A DNA stretch of 64,000 bases from an uncultured Treponema sp. (GCF_934725225.1 NZ_CAKVAM010000003.1:335114-399113), one strand, 5' to 3'; counted from the stretch's first letter, positions 41,694 to 49,944 are shown. The notes: generated by a model from the sequence alone, not told the origin. Numbers and translations: made by a program.

Positions 41694-42499
41694 TTTAAAA
41701 CCTCGTTCATCGAGCCGGTTCTGTAGCCCTGCAAGTCAAGCGAAACGTACAAAAATCCGAAGCTTTTCAACGCGTCCACAATTTCTTCCCGGAGCGAAAA
41801 AGCCTTTTCCATTTCCGCAGGTGTAACTTCGATTCTTGCAAGATTTTCACCGTGGATTCTTACCCTAAGCTGACCAAATCCCTTGTCGAGCAGAAACTGT
41901 TCCGCCTTGTCAACCATTGAAAGTTTTTTCTCGCTGATTTCTTCGCCATAAGGAAAACGCGAGGAAAGGCACGCGAACGACTGCTTTTTCCAAGTCGGAA
42001 GATTCATTTCCTTTGAAAGCGCGCGGATTTCTGCCTTGTACAAACTGCAATGACGCAGCGGACTTTTTACGCCAAGTTCCGCGACTGCCTGCAATCCCGG
42101 CCTGTAGTCTCCGTTGTCGTCCAGGTTGCTTCCCTCGCAGACAAAAGCGATTTTATTTTCTTTTGCAAGCGAGATGATTTTTGTAAAAAGCTCCTTCTTG
42201 CAGAGATAGCAGCGGTTCTTCGGATTGTGGCGGAATTCCGGAATATCAAGCTCTTCAGAATCCACAATAAAATGACGGATTCCTTCACGGGTGCAAAATT
42301 CTTCCGCCTCATCTGCCTCGCGCTTTGGAAAGCTGCAGGATTTCGCCGTAACAGCAACCGCATTTTCGCCAAGAACATCGTGCGCAACTTTCAGCAAAAA
42401 TGTCGAGTCAACTCCGCTGGAAAACGCGACCATCACGCTTCCAAGCGAACGAAGATAACTTTTAAGATTTTCAAGTTTTTCGTGAATTTCTTCAGCCAT
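41690..42499 (-). CDS. larE: ATP-dependent sacrificial sulfur transferase LarE
   Basis: A 269-aa PP-loop enzyme that adenylates the LarB product and donates sulfur, in known members from its own cysteine. Seen: VAFSSGVDSTFLLKVAHD (PP-loop), CEGSNLDDNGDYRPG, and SFACLSSRFPYGEEIS, where the Cys is at the position of the sacrificial one. CYLCKKELF adds a further Cys pair. It is first of the larE-larB-larC block, 30 bp after the permease gene. Confidence 0.94.
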   Translation of the reverse strand: MAEEIHEKLENLKSYLRSLGSVMVAFSSGVDSTFLLKVAHDVLGENAVAVTAKSCSFPKREADEAEEFCTREGIRHFIVDSEELDIPEFRHNPKNRCYLCKKELFTKIISLAKENKIAFVCEGSNLDDNGDYRPGLQAVAELGVKSPLRHCSLYKAEIRALSKEMNLPTWKKQSFACLSSRFPYGEEISEKKLSMVDKAEQFLLDKGFGQLRVRIHGENLARIEVTPAEMEKAFSLREEIVDALKSFGFLYVSLDLQGYRTGSMNEVLK

Positions 42500-42529
42500 A
42501 TTTTATCTTTCCTTGTCCTTTATCGGCAT

Positions 42530-43444
42530 TTACAAAATCAGATTCACAACAAATCCTGTCAAAAATGAAAACAGAATCACGTATATTATATAGAAGAAAA
42601 AATGTTTTGCTCCGAGAGCAATTTTAAGCGCGCCAAGATTCGTGATTTTTGTTGAAGGACCTGTGAGCATAAAAGCCGCCGCGCTTCCCGCGCTCATTCC
42701 TTCGCTGAGCCACTGCTGCAAAAGCGGAATCGTGCCGCCGCCGCAAACGTAAAGCGGAATTCCAACGGTCGCCGTCATAAGAACGCCGAACGCCTCGTTT
42801 CCCTTGCCGAAAACTTTCGCCATCGCATCCGCCGGAACATAACGCTGAAAAACCGCTGAAAGCACAATTCCAAGCAAAAACATCGGGCAAGTCGCCTTTA
42901 CATTCCGCCCAAGATTTTTTACAAGCCTAAAGAAAATGTTCGGGTCTGTGTCGCGGTTGCGCGGCCCGTCAAATGATGAAAAATCAAAGTAAGATTTGCC
43001 GTCCTTTTTGCAGTAGAAAACACGCACAAGAAGCCCTGCAACAATTCCCATCAAAAAGCAGCCTGCAATCCGCACAAAAAGCATTGTCCGTCCAAGCGCC
43101 GTCGAATAGATAATCAGCTGAGGATTCAGAAGAATCGAGCTCATCATAAACGCGGCAAGAAAATCGTCCTTTATTCCCTTGCGTGAAAAAGCCGCGCAGA
43201 TTGGAATTGTTCCGTACATGCAAAGCGGGCTTGCAACTCCTAAAAGAGAAGCGAATACAATTCCCGCGATTCCCGGAACTTTTTCGCCCAAAATCTCCGC
43301 CGCCCGGTGAATGTAGTTTTTTGCGAAAACCGACACCGCAGAGCCAATCAACATTCCAAGCACCCAGTACCAGAAAATCTGCCGCAGCTGCAAGTCAAAA
43401 TAATACCAAAGGTAAACCGCTTCACGCTGAATGATTTCTAACAT
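42530..43444 (-). CDS. Permease (YraQ/ArsP-like, DUF318)
   Basis: A 304-aa membrane protein with about 8 hydrophobic segments. Family motifs: FASLLGVASPLCMYGTIPIC and VGIPLYVCGGGTIPLLQQWL, the two inverted CGxxxIP-type repeats with cysteines of the ArsP_1/YraQ permeases, and TGPSTKITNLGAL. Relatives export methyl-arsenicals or move metals. Here it precedes larE by 30 bp in the same direction, so transport of nickel or a lar-related compound is a reasonable guess, not shown. Confidence 0.85.
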   Translation of the reverse strand: MLEIIQREAVYLWYYFDLQLRQIFWYWVLGMLIGSAVSVFAKNYIHRAAEILGEKVPGIAGIVFASLLGVASPLCMYGTIPICAAFSRKGIKDDFLAAFMMSSILLNPQLIIYSTALGRTMLFVRIAGCFLMGIVAGLLVRVFYCKKDGKSYFDFSSFDGPRNRDTDPNIFFRLVKNLGRNVKATCPMFLLGIVLSAVFQRYVPADAMAKVFGKGNEAFGVLMTATVGIPLYVCGGGTIPLLQQWLSEGMSAGSAAAFMLTGPSTKITNLGALKIALGAKHFFFYIIYVILFSFLTGFVVNLIL

Positions 43445-43477
43445 TTTCTTCTATATTTATTACTAAATCTCAATGTA

Positions 43478-43553
43478 TTGTGTCATTCCCTTGCTTGACA
43501 AGGGAATCTCTGATTTACAAGAGATTGCCGGAACAAGTCCGACAATGACAAAC
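43478..43553. repeat. GTCATT interspersed repeat
   Basis: GTCATTCCCTTGCTTGACAAG..GGGAATC and ..AGATTGCC-GG..CCGACAATGACA, with the two halves in inverted arrangement. It lies between the DUF362 stop and the permease start. Confidence 0.65.
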
Positions 43554-43555
43554 CG

Positions 43556-44590
43556 CTATTTTATCTCAACAAGGCGGTAGTTTCTTGTACCTTTTCCAAG
43601 TCCGATTTCTGCGGCGTGCTCCAGTGCGTGCCGTCCGTTGCGCTGCTCAATTCTGTTTATCAAAGACTTTGCAGAATCCCCATCTTTATTCTTGTAAGTG
43701 TAAATCATATCGATTGCAGCCTGGTCAATTGCAAGCGGGTCTGTTGAGGCAAGAATTCCGATGTCCTTCATTTCCGGCTCGTGCGGATGTCCGTCGCAGT
43801 CGCAGTCAATTGAAATGCGGTTCATAACGTTCACAAATGCTATTCCCTTTTCGTTGCCCATGTAGTCACAAACGCCTTTCGCCGCTTCCGCCATGCTTTC
43901 GGTGAACAAATCCTGATTTTTTCGTCCATCTGTATATGTTCCCCAAAAACTGTTGTCCGTGCTTCTTCCGCCCGAATGAATCAAGGATTTTCCAGAACGT
44001 TTGGTTGAAGTTCCGCTTCCAAATCCGATTGAAAGATTCTTGATTGCGCCGCCGAATCCCGCCATCGCGTGTCCTTTAAAGTGCGACAGAACAAGGTATG
44101 AATCATAATTCTTGAAATGTGAGCCGACGTAATCGACTTTCAAGTTTTTTCCGCCGTTCACAGGAATTTCCATTTCGCCGTCCTCGTCAAGCAAATCGAA
44201 AGGCGCGATGTCCAAAAATCCGTGGTCTTTCACAACCTGCTTGTGCATCGCGTTGGAGGCGCGGCTTCCGCCATAGGCTGTGTTGCACTCGACGATTGTT
44301 CCGCCTAGCTCGTCTTTTACAAGTTTTCCAATCAAAGAAGGACGAAGATAGTTTGAGGCAGGCGGCTCGCCAGTGCTGATTTTTACGCCGACTTTTCCGT
44401 GCGGCTGCCAGCCCATCGCCTTGTACACTTTCACAAGACTTTCAGGCGTAATCTCGCGCGTAAAGTAAACAACTGGCGCGTTTTTATCCGTTGTTTCGTA
44501 AGTCTTGTAGTTTTCAGTCTGCGCAAAAATCGCAAATGCAGAAATGAAAACCGCAAGCAAAGAAAGAATTCGTTTTTTCATTTTTTTCAT
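43556..44590 (-). CDS. Exported DUF362 protein
   Basis: A 344-aa protein with a signal peptide (ILSLLAVFISAFAIFA). The DUF362 core: VGVKISTGEPPASNYLRPSL, ECNTAYGGSRASNAMHKQV, SYLVLSHFKGHAMAGFGGAI and KNLSIGFGSG. No ferredoxin domain is attached, unlike many DUF362 proteins. It lies upstream of the permease and lar genes in the same direction (about 110 bp), under a perfect palindromic operator. Its position makes it a possible partner of the lar genes. Enzymatic function is not known. Confidence 0.85.
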   Translation of the reverse strand: MKKMKKRILSLLAVFISAFAIFAQTENYKTYETTDKNAPVVYFTREITPESLVKVYKAMGWQPHGKVGVKISTGEPPASNYLRPSLIGKLVKDELGGTIVECNTAYGGSRASNAMHKQVVKDHGFLDIAPFDLLDEDGEMEIPVNGGKNLKVDYVGSHFKNYDSYLVLSHFKGHAMAGFGGAIKNLSIGFGSGTSTKRSGKSLIHSGGRSTDNSFWGTYTDGRKNQDLFTESMAEAAKGVCDYMGNEKGIAFVNVMNRISIDCDCDGHPHEPEMKDIGILASTDPLAIDQAAIDMIYTYKNKDGDSAKSLINRIEQRNGRHALEHAAEIGLGKGTRNYRLVEIK

Positions 44591-44650
44591 AATTCCTCCA
44601 AAAAGGATTAAAAAATCTGTATATAATTTATAGAATAAATTAAAGTTGAA

Positions 44651-44671
44651 TTAGTTACAAACTGTAACTAA
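44651..44671. promoter_or_regulatory. Perfect palindromic operator upstream of DUF362-lar genes
   Basis: 9-bp arms TTAGTTACA and TGTAACTAA with a 3-bp centre, 60 bp before the DUF362 start, in an AT-rich promoter region. It differs from the LysR-type boxes, so another regulator is expected. Confidence 0.65.
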
Positions 44672-44706
44672 AAATATATTTAATACAATTAGCGTAAGTT
44701 GTCAAT

Positions 44707-45270
44707 CTACTTCGCTAGCCACTCGCTCACTTCTTTTTTCACAGTTGCTGCATTATTCTGGGCGGTTGTTCCGCGGATTGCAAGGACGCTTTCAACTGTC
44801 GCGTTCGGCTCGGCTTTTTTCAGTTTGCCCTGAGTTCCTGCCGCGCCGCTTCCCTCGTGAGTGCAGAACGGACGGATTGTCTTTCCGCTCAAATCAACAG
44901 CGTCCAAAAAAGTGTAAACGCACATCGGAGCGTCGCCCCACCAGATTGGATAGCCGATAAAAACCGTGTCGTACTGAGCCATGTCCGGGATTTCCACCGC
45001 AAGAGCCGGCCTCTCGTTCGCGCGCATTTCTTTCATCGCCTCCTCGGTTGTCGCCTTGTAGCCTTCAGGATATTTTTTTACCGTTTTAAGCTCCAGAATG
45101 TCCGCCCCGGTCTGAGACGCAATCTCCTTTGCAGCTTTCGCAGTGTTGCCTTCCGTAATCGTGCCAACGCCGTACTGCTCGCCGGTCTTTGAATAATAAA
45201 CCACAATCGACTTAGCGTTTGCAAAACCTGCCATCATCAAAACTCCTAAAACAAAAATCAGTTTTTTCAT
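44707..45270 (-). CDS. Exported flavodoxin-like protein
   Basis: A 187-aa protein. The N-terminal KKLIFVLGVLMMAGFANA is a short Sec signal. The flavodoxin fold follows: SIVVYYSKTGEQYGVGTI, YDTVFIGYPIWWGDAPMCVY and TIRPFCTHEGSGAAGTQGKL. GGAGT precedes the ATG. A regulon operator lies about 100 bp upstream, so it belongs with the two flavodoxins at 18.6-19.9 kb. Confidence 0.88.
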   Translation of the reverse strand: MKKLIFVLGVLMMAGFANAKSIVVYYSKTGEQYGVGTITEGNTAKAAKEIASQTGADILELKTVKKYPEGYKATTEEAMKEMRANERPALAVEIPDMAQYDTVFIGYPIWWGDAPMCVYTFLDAVDLSGKTIRPFCTHEGSGAAGTQGKLKKAEPNATVESVLAIRGTTAQNNAATVKKEVSEWLAK

Positions 45271-45329
45271 GTTTTACTCCAAGATAATTTGTCTCAATAA
45301 TTTGTCTCACTTTTCTATAAGAATAATCT

Positions 45330-45386
45330 GCCACAAATAAAATTTAAAATGCAAATTTTTTATATTCAGAATAACTTTTATTTATG
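45330..45386 (-). promoter_or_regulatory. Regulon promoter/operator, copy 7
   Basis: Minus strand box CATAAATAAAAGTTATTC (45369-45386) followed by TGAATATAAAAAATTTGC and ATTTTAAATTTT. It is more diverged but keeps the same layout, ahead of the flavodoxin gene. Confidence 0.65.
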
Positions 45387-45414
45387 GCGTGAATTTTATT
45401 CATCAACCCGACTC

Positions 45415-46371
45415 CTAATAATTGATTTCCACATCCTTAAAATGTTGCGCGCTTTCCCAAGTTCCTGTGTAGAATCTTTGCTCGCGGTTCAGAGAGCGGA
45501 TTTTTTCCATGTCCGCATCGGAAAGAGAAAAGCCGTAGACCGCGATGTTTTCCGCAATGTGGGCAGGATTTCTTGCGCCCGGAATTGTGCTGAATCCTTC
45601 CTGAACGTGCCAGCGCAAAATTATCTGCGCCGGAGATTTTCCGTATTTTTCCGCAAGAGATTTTATTGTGGAATCGGCAAAAAGCGTTTCGTTTCCCTTT
45701 CCGCTTCCGCCAAGAGGAAACCAGCCCTCAACGGCAAGATTTTTTTCCGCACACTTTTTTCTGAATTCAACGCGCTGCGCATAAGGATTAAGCTCAATCT
45801 GAACAATCACAGGCTTTATCTCCGCCTTTGCATAGACATCCTCAAAAACTTTCTCGTTCAGGTCAAAATTAGAAAGACCGATTGCCCGGACTTTTCCCTG
45901 ACGCACAGCCTCTTCAAGCGCACGGTAACCTGCCATGTAGTCGCCAACCGGCTGATGAAGATAAACCAGATCCACGTAATCCGTTCCGAGCCGTTCAAGC
46001 ATCTTATCGATTGACTGAGCGCCGTTTCCATTGCTGTAATCCGTAGGCCAAAGTTTTGAGGTAATCCAGATTTCCGAGCGAGAAATTCCGCTTTCCTTGA
46101 TTGCCTTTGCAATTCCGCGCTCGTTTCTGTACGCATGGGCAGTGTCAATGTGCCGGTAGCCGTCCTTCAAAGCCTCAAGAACCGCGTCATGCGCCTGCTG
46201 CTCGCTCGAACCGTAAGTTCCGATTCCGAACTGCGGAATTTTAAGTCCGTTGCCAAGCTGAATCGTGGCATAATTATTTTCCGATTTCATTTCAGAATCC
46301 TCCGCAAAAGCAAATGCGCCAAACACAACCGCCGCCGCAAAAAACGATGCAATAAAAACTGATTTTTTCAT
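45415..46371 (-). CDS. Exported aldo/keto reductase
   Basis: A 318-aa protein: a Sec signal (SVFIASFFAAAVVFGAFAFA) precedes a complete AKR domain. Landmarks: IQLGNGLKIPQFGIGTYGSS, YRHIDTAHAYRNERGIAKAI (Asp and Tyr), IWITSKLWPTDYSNGNG (Lys), VDLVYLHQPVGDYM (His) and FSTIPGARNPAHIAEN (cofactor loop). Export is puzzling because NADPH is not expected outside the cytoplasm. The start at 46371 begins the signal peptide. Its promoter is not evident; the regulon box copy 7 lies downstream of it. Confidence 0.9.
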   Translation of the reverse strand: MKKSVFIASFFAAAVVFGAFAFAEDSEMKSENNYATIQLGNGLKIPQFGIGTYGSSEQQAHDAVLEALKDGYRHIDTAHAYRNERGIAKAIKESGISRSEIWITSKLWPTDYSNGNGAQSIDKMLERLGTDYVDLVYLHQPVGDYMAGYRALEEAVRQGKVRAIGLSNFDLNEKVFEDVYAKAEIKPVIVQIELNPYAQRVEFRKKCAEKNLAVEGWFPLGGSGKGNETLFADSTIKSLAEKYGKSPAQIILRWHVQEGFSTIPGARNPAHIAENIAVYGFSLSDADMEKIRSLNREQRFYTGTWESAQHFKDVEINY

Positions 46372-46412
46372 CCTGATTTTCTCCATATTATCTAAAAAAA
46401 GTCTCATCTCTG

Positions 46413-46485
46413 CTGTCATTCCCTGACTTGTTCAGGGAATCTCTATTTTCAAGGATTACCGGGTCAAGCCCGGCAATGACATAGG
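46413..46485. repeat. GTCATT interspersed repeat
   Basis: TGTCATTCCCTGACTTGTTCAGGGAATC followed by ATTACCGGGTCAAGCCCGGCAATGACAT: two hairpins in the usual inverted pair, between the aldo/keto reductase and esterase genes. Confidence 0.7.
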
Positions 46486-46522
46486 AGCAAGCACAATAAT
46501 GACACAAAAGCACAAAAGTCTT

Positions 46523-47416
46523 TTACTTTATGACCTTTATCATTTTGAGCCAGGCAAGAAATTCCTCTGGCCACAAAGCGTTAGTGTACGGCTCGTGACC
46601 CATTCCAAAATTGTGTCCGCCCTGACCAAAAAGATGAAGCTCCGCAATTCCGCGTTTCTGCCAAGCCTGAAAAACTTCAAATCCGCTCTGCCCCGAAAGC
46701 TCGTCATCGCTGGACATTGCGGCAAAAAGCGGCGGAAGCTCTTCCGGCATTTCCCTCATCACAAGCTGGCCGTAAATCGAGCCGATAAAGTCCACACGGC
46801 TTTCATCAGGCGCACATTCCGCATTGTAAACAGCAAGCAAAGCCCCGGCGGAAAATCCAACGATTCCAATCTTGTCCGGCTGAACATTGAATTCCGCGGC
46901 GCGCTCACGCACAAGTTTCACAGCGGCGCAAATGTCTTCAAAAGCAAAATCAGGCGTCTGCGGCGCATAGTTTCCGCTCAAGCCTCCAGCACGGTAGCCA
47001 GCCATTTTTTCAGCCACAAAAGCCTGATGCTCAGCCTCATCACGCGGAGTCTCTTCCGTCCGGTATTTCAAAATAAAAGCCGCAAATCCCTGATTCCTGA
47101 ACCATTCCGCAGCCTCAAAACCGCCGCTTCCAAAAGTGTGATGCAAAAACGCGCCGCCCGGAGCAATAATCACCGCTGCCCCGTTCGCTTTCCTTTTTGC
47201 CGGAAGATACGGAATCAGCGCAGGATTTTTCACATTACGCACAAACTGCCCCCGCCCTTCAATCTCGTACCACTGCTCCGTTTCCGACGAATCAGGCTTA
47301 CCGTAAAGATAAATCTGGTTCTTAAACTCAGGAGCCTTGATGTACTTCACTTCCTGAGCATTCGCCACAGCCGAAAACACAACCGCCGCCGCAAAAGTCA
47401 ACAAAATCTTTTTCAT
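46523..47416 (-). CDS. Exported alpha/beta hydrolase (acetyl-xylan esterase-like)
   Basis: A 297-aa protein with a Sec signal (KKILLTFAAAVVFSAVANA). The BD-FAE/acetyl-esterase type fold: NGAAVIIAPGGAFLHHTFGS (HGG-like oxyanion loop with PGG), KIGIVGFSAGALLAVYN (nucleophile Ser in GFSAG), and the late GQGGHNFGMG (His). Such enzymes deacetylate plant polysaccharides. AGGAGG precedes the ATG. Its original neighbour was probably the divergent LysR gene, now displaced to 50.3 kb by RM locus 3. Confidence 0.86.
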   Translation of the reverse strand: MKKILLTFAAAVVFSAVANAQEVKYIKAPEFKNQIYLYGKPDSSETEQWYEIEGRGQFVRNVKNPALIPYLPAKRKANGAAVIIAPGGAFLHHTFGSGGFEAAEWFRNQGFAAFILKYRTEETPRDEAEHQAFVAEKMAGYRAGGLSGNYAPQTPDFAFEDICAAVKLVRERAAEFNVQPDKIGIVGFSAGALLAVYNAECAPDESRVDFIGSIYGQLVMREMPEELPPLFAAMSSDDELSGQSGFEVFQAWQKRGIAELHLFGQGGHNFGMGHEPYTNALWPEEFLAWLKMIKVIK

Positions 47417-47462
47417 AAAACCTCCTATTAAAAAGTCAAGATAAAAACTTCAGTTTTAGGAT

Positions 47463-47570
47463 TGACTTTTTAAGTTGTTTCGCAACGAAGTGAACCCGCA
47501 ACGCAAGTTTCCAGCGGAAACAACAGATGATAAGAAAGTTTGCAACGCAAACTTTTAAAGATAAAAACAG
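47463..47570. repeat. CGCAACG-type repeat, copy 2
   Basis: Nearly identical to 39336-39440: AGTTGTTTCGCAACGAAGTG, CGCAACGCAAGTTTCCAGCG and GAAAGTTTGCAACGCAAACTT. It stands in the leader of the esterase gene. Confidence 0.75.
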
Positions 47571-47640
47571 ATGCCATTTTCGGCTGTTTTTATCTTATCT
47601 CCATGATTTTCTGTTTACAGTCAAATAATAATCCTTTCAC

Positions 47641-47728
47641 AATAAAAAAGTCCAATCGAATTATTGAATTAGCAATAAAGAAATTTTATCACAAAAAGCG
47701 GAGAACATATGACAACAACAAGTTCTGA
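47641..47728 (+). pseudogene. Duplicated promoter and 5' stub of a LysR gene
   Basis: About 80 bp match 50201-50278, the promoter and first codons of the intact LysR gene: AAAGTCCAATCGAATTATTG, AATTAGCAATAAA and GAGAACA.ATGAC.ACAA. The reading frame begins MTTTSSDN and then runs into the 41-bp array E. The two copies flank RM locus 3 as direct repeats. Confidence 0.8.
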
Positions 47729-47937
47729 TAACGTTTTGCAAAATCACTCGCGGACGAAGAACGTTACAGTAACGCAAGCAGAAGTTGCCTGCGAACAAGG
47801 AACGTTATTATAACATTTTATAAAAGTACGTGCGGTCGGCAAACGTTAAAATAACGCTAAGCGAAATTGTTTACAGACAAGGAAAATTAAAATAACGTTT
47901 TAGGAAATTGCGTCAGGTCGGGGAACGTTATGGGGAG
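47727..47937. repeat. 41-bp phased dyad repeat array E
   Basis: TAACG/TAACA cores at 47729, 47770, 47811, 47852 and 47893 are exactly 41 bp apart, with AACGTTA left arms. Dyads are CGTTAAAATAACG-like. Individual units match array A units more closely than they match each other (for example CGTTA..TAACGCAAGCAGAA). It begins in the LysR stub and ends about 20 bp from the methylase stop. Confidence 0.92.
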
Positions 47938-47957
47938 ACAAAAGGAGAAAATCAAAC

Positions 47958-49148
47958 TCACGCAGTTACCAGCACTTTTGGAGTTTTCTGTATAACAAGA
48001 ATATTTTCATTATGCAGATTTTGCTCTTGCTTTTCTGAAATAGTAACAAATTCAAAATCACTTTTGAAAAGAGTTTCATTTTCTTCATTCAGCTTTTTCC
48101 TTGCAACTTCCATCGCCTTTTCGGACTTGTCTATTCCAATCCAGTGTCTGCCTAGTTCTTGTGCGGCAACTAAAGTTGTTCCTGAGCCACAGAAAAAATC
48201 CATAACCAAGCTTTCAGGATTTGAGGAAGTCTGAACAATGAGCTTTAAAAGGTCAAGATTTTTTTCTGTCGGATAAACTGGGTACTGGTAATCCTTAAAA
48301 TCCCAAATGTCCTGCAACTTTTTTCCTTTCTGCTCGTCCGCAAAGATTTTTCGGCGGGGAACTCCGTTTTTTGACCATTCAATCAAGCCCTGCTCGTCAA
48401 GTTTTTCAAGTTCTGCCGGAGAAGTTCGCCAGTGCCTGCCTTTTGGTGGCAACATTCCTTTGAAAGTTCCGCCTGTAACTCCGTCTTTTGTCTCGCCCGG
48501 AGCGTGAAGCGGAACTGTTGTGTAAAATCTGCCCTGCCCGTCAATTTTTTTGTAAAGCCGTGCTTTGTCTTCTTCTGAAAAAGGAACGAAAGGCTCATTC
48601 CAAATTGGATTATTTGTCTTTGAATAAAAAAGAATCAAGTCTTTAATGTTTCCGAAAGCCTTGCGTGAAAAATTTTTTGGATTGCACTTTATTCTTGTTA
48701 TATCATTCCTGAAATTTTCAGCACCGAAAATTTCATCCATTATGATTTTTACGTAATGCCCGATTTTGTAGTCGATATGAAGATAAATAGAACCGTGTTC
48801 GCTTAAAAGCTCACGTGCCAAAATAAGACGTTCCCGCAAAAATTCAAGAAAATCCTCGCCAAGAAGATTGTCCGTATAAGCGATTTCGTCTTTTTTGCTT
48901 GAACTTATCGTGCTTGTGCGCTCCTCGCTGATTGTGAAAGTTCCGTTAGTCGCAAAAGGCGGGTCGATATAAATTAAGTCAACCTTGCCTTTTAAATTTG
49001 AATTGTGAACGAGAATCCGCAAGGCTTCCAAATTGTCGCCGTTAATCAAAATATTTTCTTTTTCTGAAATCGGCTTTGAAAAGTCTGACTGCGGAAGAGC
49101 TTCGAGGATTTCTTTTTTCGATTTTTTGCCGTTGTAAGTGAGTTCCAT
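47958..49148 (-). CDS. Site-specific DNA methyltransferase (beta-class, N4/N6) of RM locus 3
   Basis: A 396-aa methylase. Motif IV DLIYIDPPFATNGTF near residue 80 comes before motif I SLVMDFFCGSGTTLVAAQEL near residue 325, the beta-class order. Other conserved pieces are YLHIDYKIGHYVKIIMDEIF and the WDFKDYQYPVYPTEKNLDLL region. It methylates an exocyclic amino group (A or C) in a site not deducible here. It follows the nuclease gene by 10 bp. The C-terminus KVLVTA resembles the end of the unrelated C5 methylase of locus 1. Confidence 0.93.
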   Translation of the reverse strand: MELTYNGKKSKKEILEALPQSDFSKPISEKENILINGDNLEALRILVHNSNLKGKVDLIYIDPPFATNGTFTISEERTSTISSSKKDEIAYTDNLLGEDFLEFLRERLILARELLSEHGSIYLHIDYKIGHYVKIIMDEIFGAENFRNDITRIKCNPKNFSRKAFGNIKDLILFYSKTNNPIWNEPFVPFSEEDKARLYKKIDGQGRFYTTVPLHAPGETKDGVTGGTFKGMLPPKGRHWRTSPAELEKLDEQGLIEWSKNGVPRRKIFADEQKGKKLQDIWDFKDYQYPVYPTEKNLDLLKLIVQTSSNPESLVMDFFCGSGTTLVAAQELGRHWIGIDKSEKAMEVARKKLNEENETLFKSDFEFVTISEKQEQNLHNENILVIQKTPKVLVTA

Positions 49149-49158
49149 TTTTTGCTCC

Positions 49159-49944
49159 TTACAGACTTTTTATAAAATCTTTCAAAAGCAAGGCTGACAT
49201 TACATTTTCTTCGCAGTGGTCTTCAGTTATTGCCTTATACATTTTGTTGTTAGTTTTTAGCCAGCAAACACCATCAAGAATTGCTATCTTTGTAGCTTTT
49301 ACATTTGGAGCTGTCAGAGTAAGAATAGCATCTTCCAATTGAGCATCTTGATGTCCGCCAAAATCAGACAAAAATTTTGCCTCTCCAATTAAATATTTGC
49401 CATTAAAACGGCCTACAAAATCCAAGCCTTTATTTCGCTTGTAATTTACGGTTCTAAAAGCCCAGTCCATCATTTCTTTGTCAGAAGCATCGAGAATTGC
49501 ATTTTCATTTGTTTTCTCAAAATCTGTTAATGAAAGAATTTTTGTTTCTTTGAAACTGTTTTTACACCATTTTTTGAAGAGAGGACCAATCTGCCTGTTT
49601 GTCTCTTTTGGTTCTGTGCATTTTTCACGGATTTTGCCTAAGCCCATTTCATAAAGTCTGTTGCAAAGTCGTTTTACAGTTTCTGGATTATTTTTAAGTG
49701 CGTTTGCTGTGTCTCGCCTTAGAAAAGGAATATAAGAATCTTTTATTGGAAACAAATCAAGATAAAGAAGATATTTTATTAAGCAGTTGTCGTCTTTGTT
49801 ATTAAATGCCTGAACAATACTGTCCCAATATTCTTCATTTATCTTTCGTATTTTGTTTGGAGTCATCGGATAAACATCAAAAAGTTTGTCGAGATAGTTT
49901 TTATTATTTGCAAGTTCGATACTGCGCTGCATCCAAACATTCAT
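49159..49944 (-). CDS. Probable Type II restriction endonuclease (PD-ExK)
   Basis: A 261-aa protein. The central-to-late stretch RNKGLDFVGRFNGKYLIGEA, then KFLSDFGGHQDAQLEDAIL has the D...ExK arrangement of PD-(D/E)xK nucleases (Asp in GLDFVG, Glu and Lys in GEAK). The partner gene is a DNA methylase 10 bp downstream, and the leader equals that of the NgoPII-like gene. I do not place it in a named subfamily. The start at 49944 (ATG) is preferred; an in-frame TTG upstream overlaps the Shine-Dalgarno GGAG. Confidence 0.82.
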   Translation of the reverse strand: MNVWMQRSIELANNKNYLDKLFDVYPMTPNKIRKINEEYWDSIVQAFNNKDDNCLIKYLLYLDLFPIKDSYIPFLRRDTANALKNNPETVKRLCNRLYEMGLGKIREKCTEPKETNRQIGPLFKKWCKNSFKETKILSLTDFEKTNENAILDASDKEMMDWAFRTVNYKRNKGLDFVGRFNGKYLIGEAKFLSDFGGHQDAQLEDAILTLTAPNVKATKIAILDGVCWLKTNNKMYKAITEDHCEENVMSALLLKDFIKSL

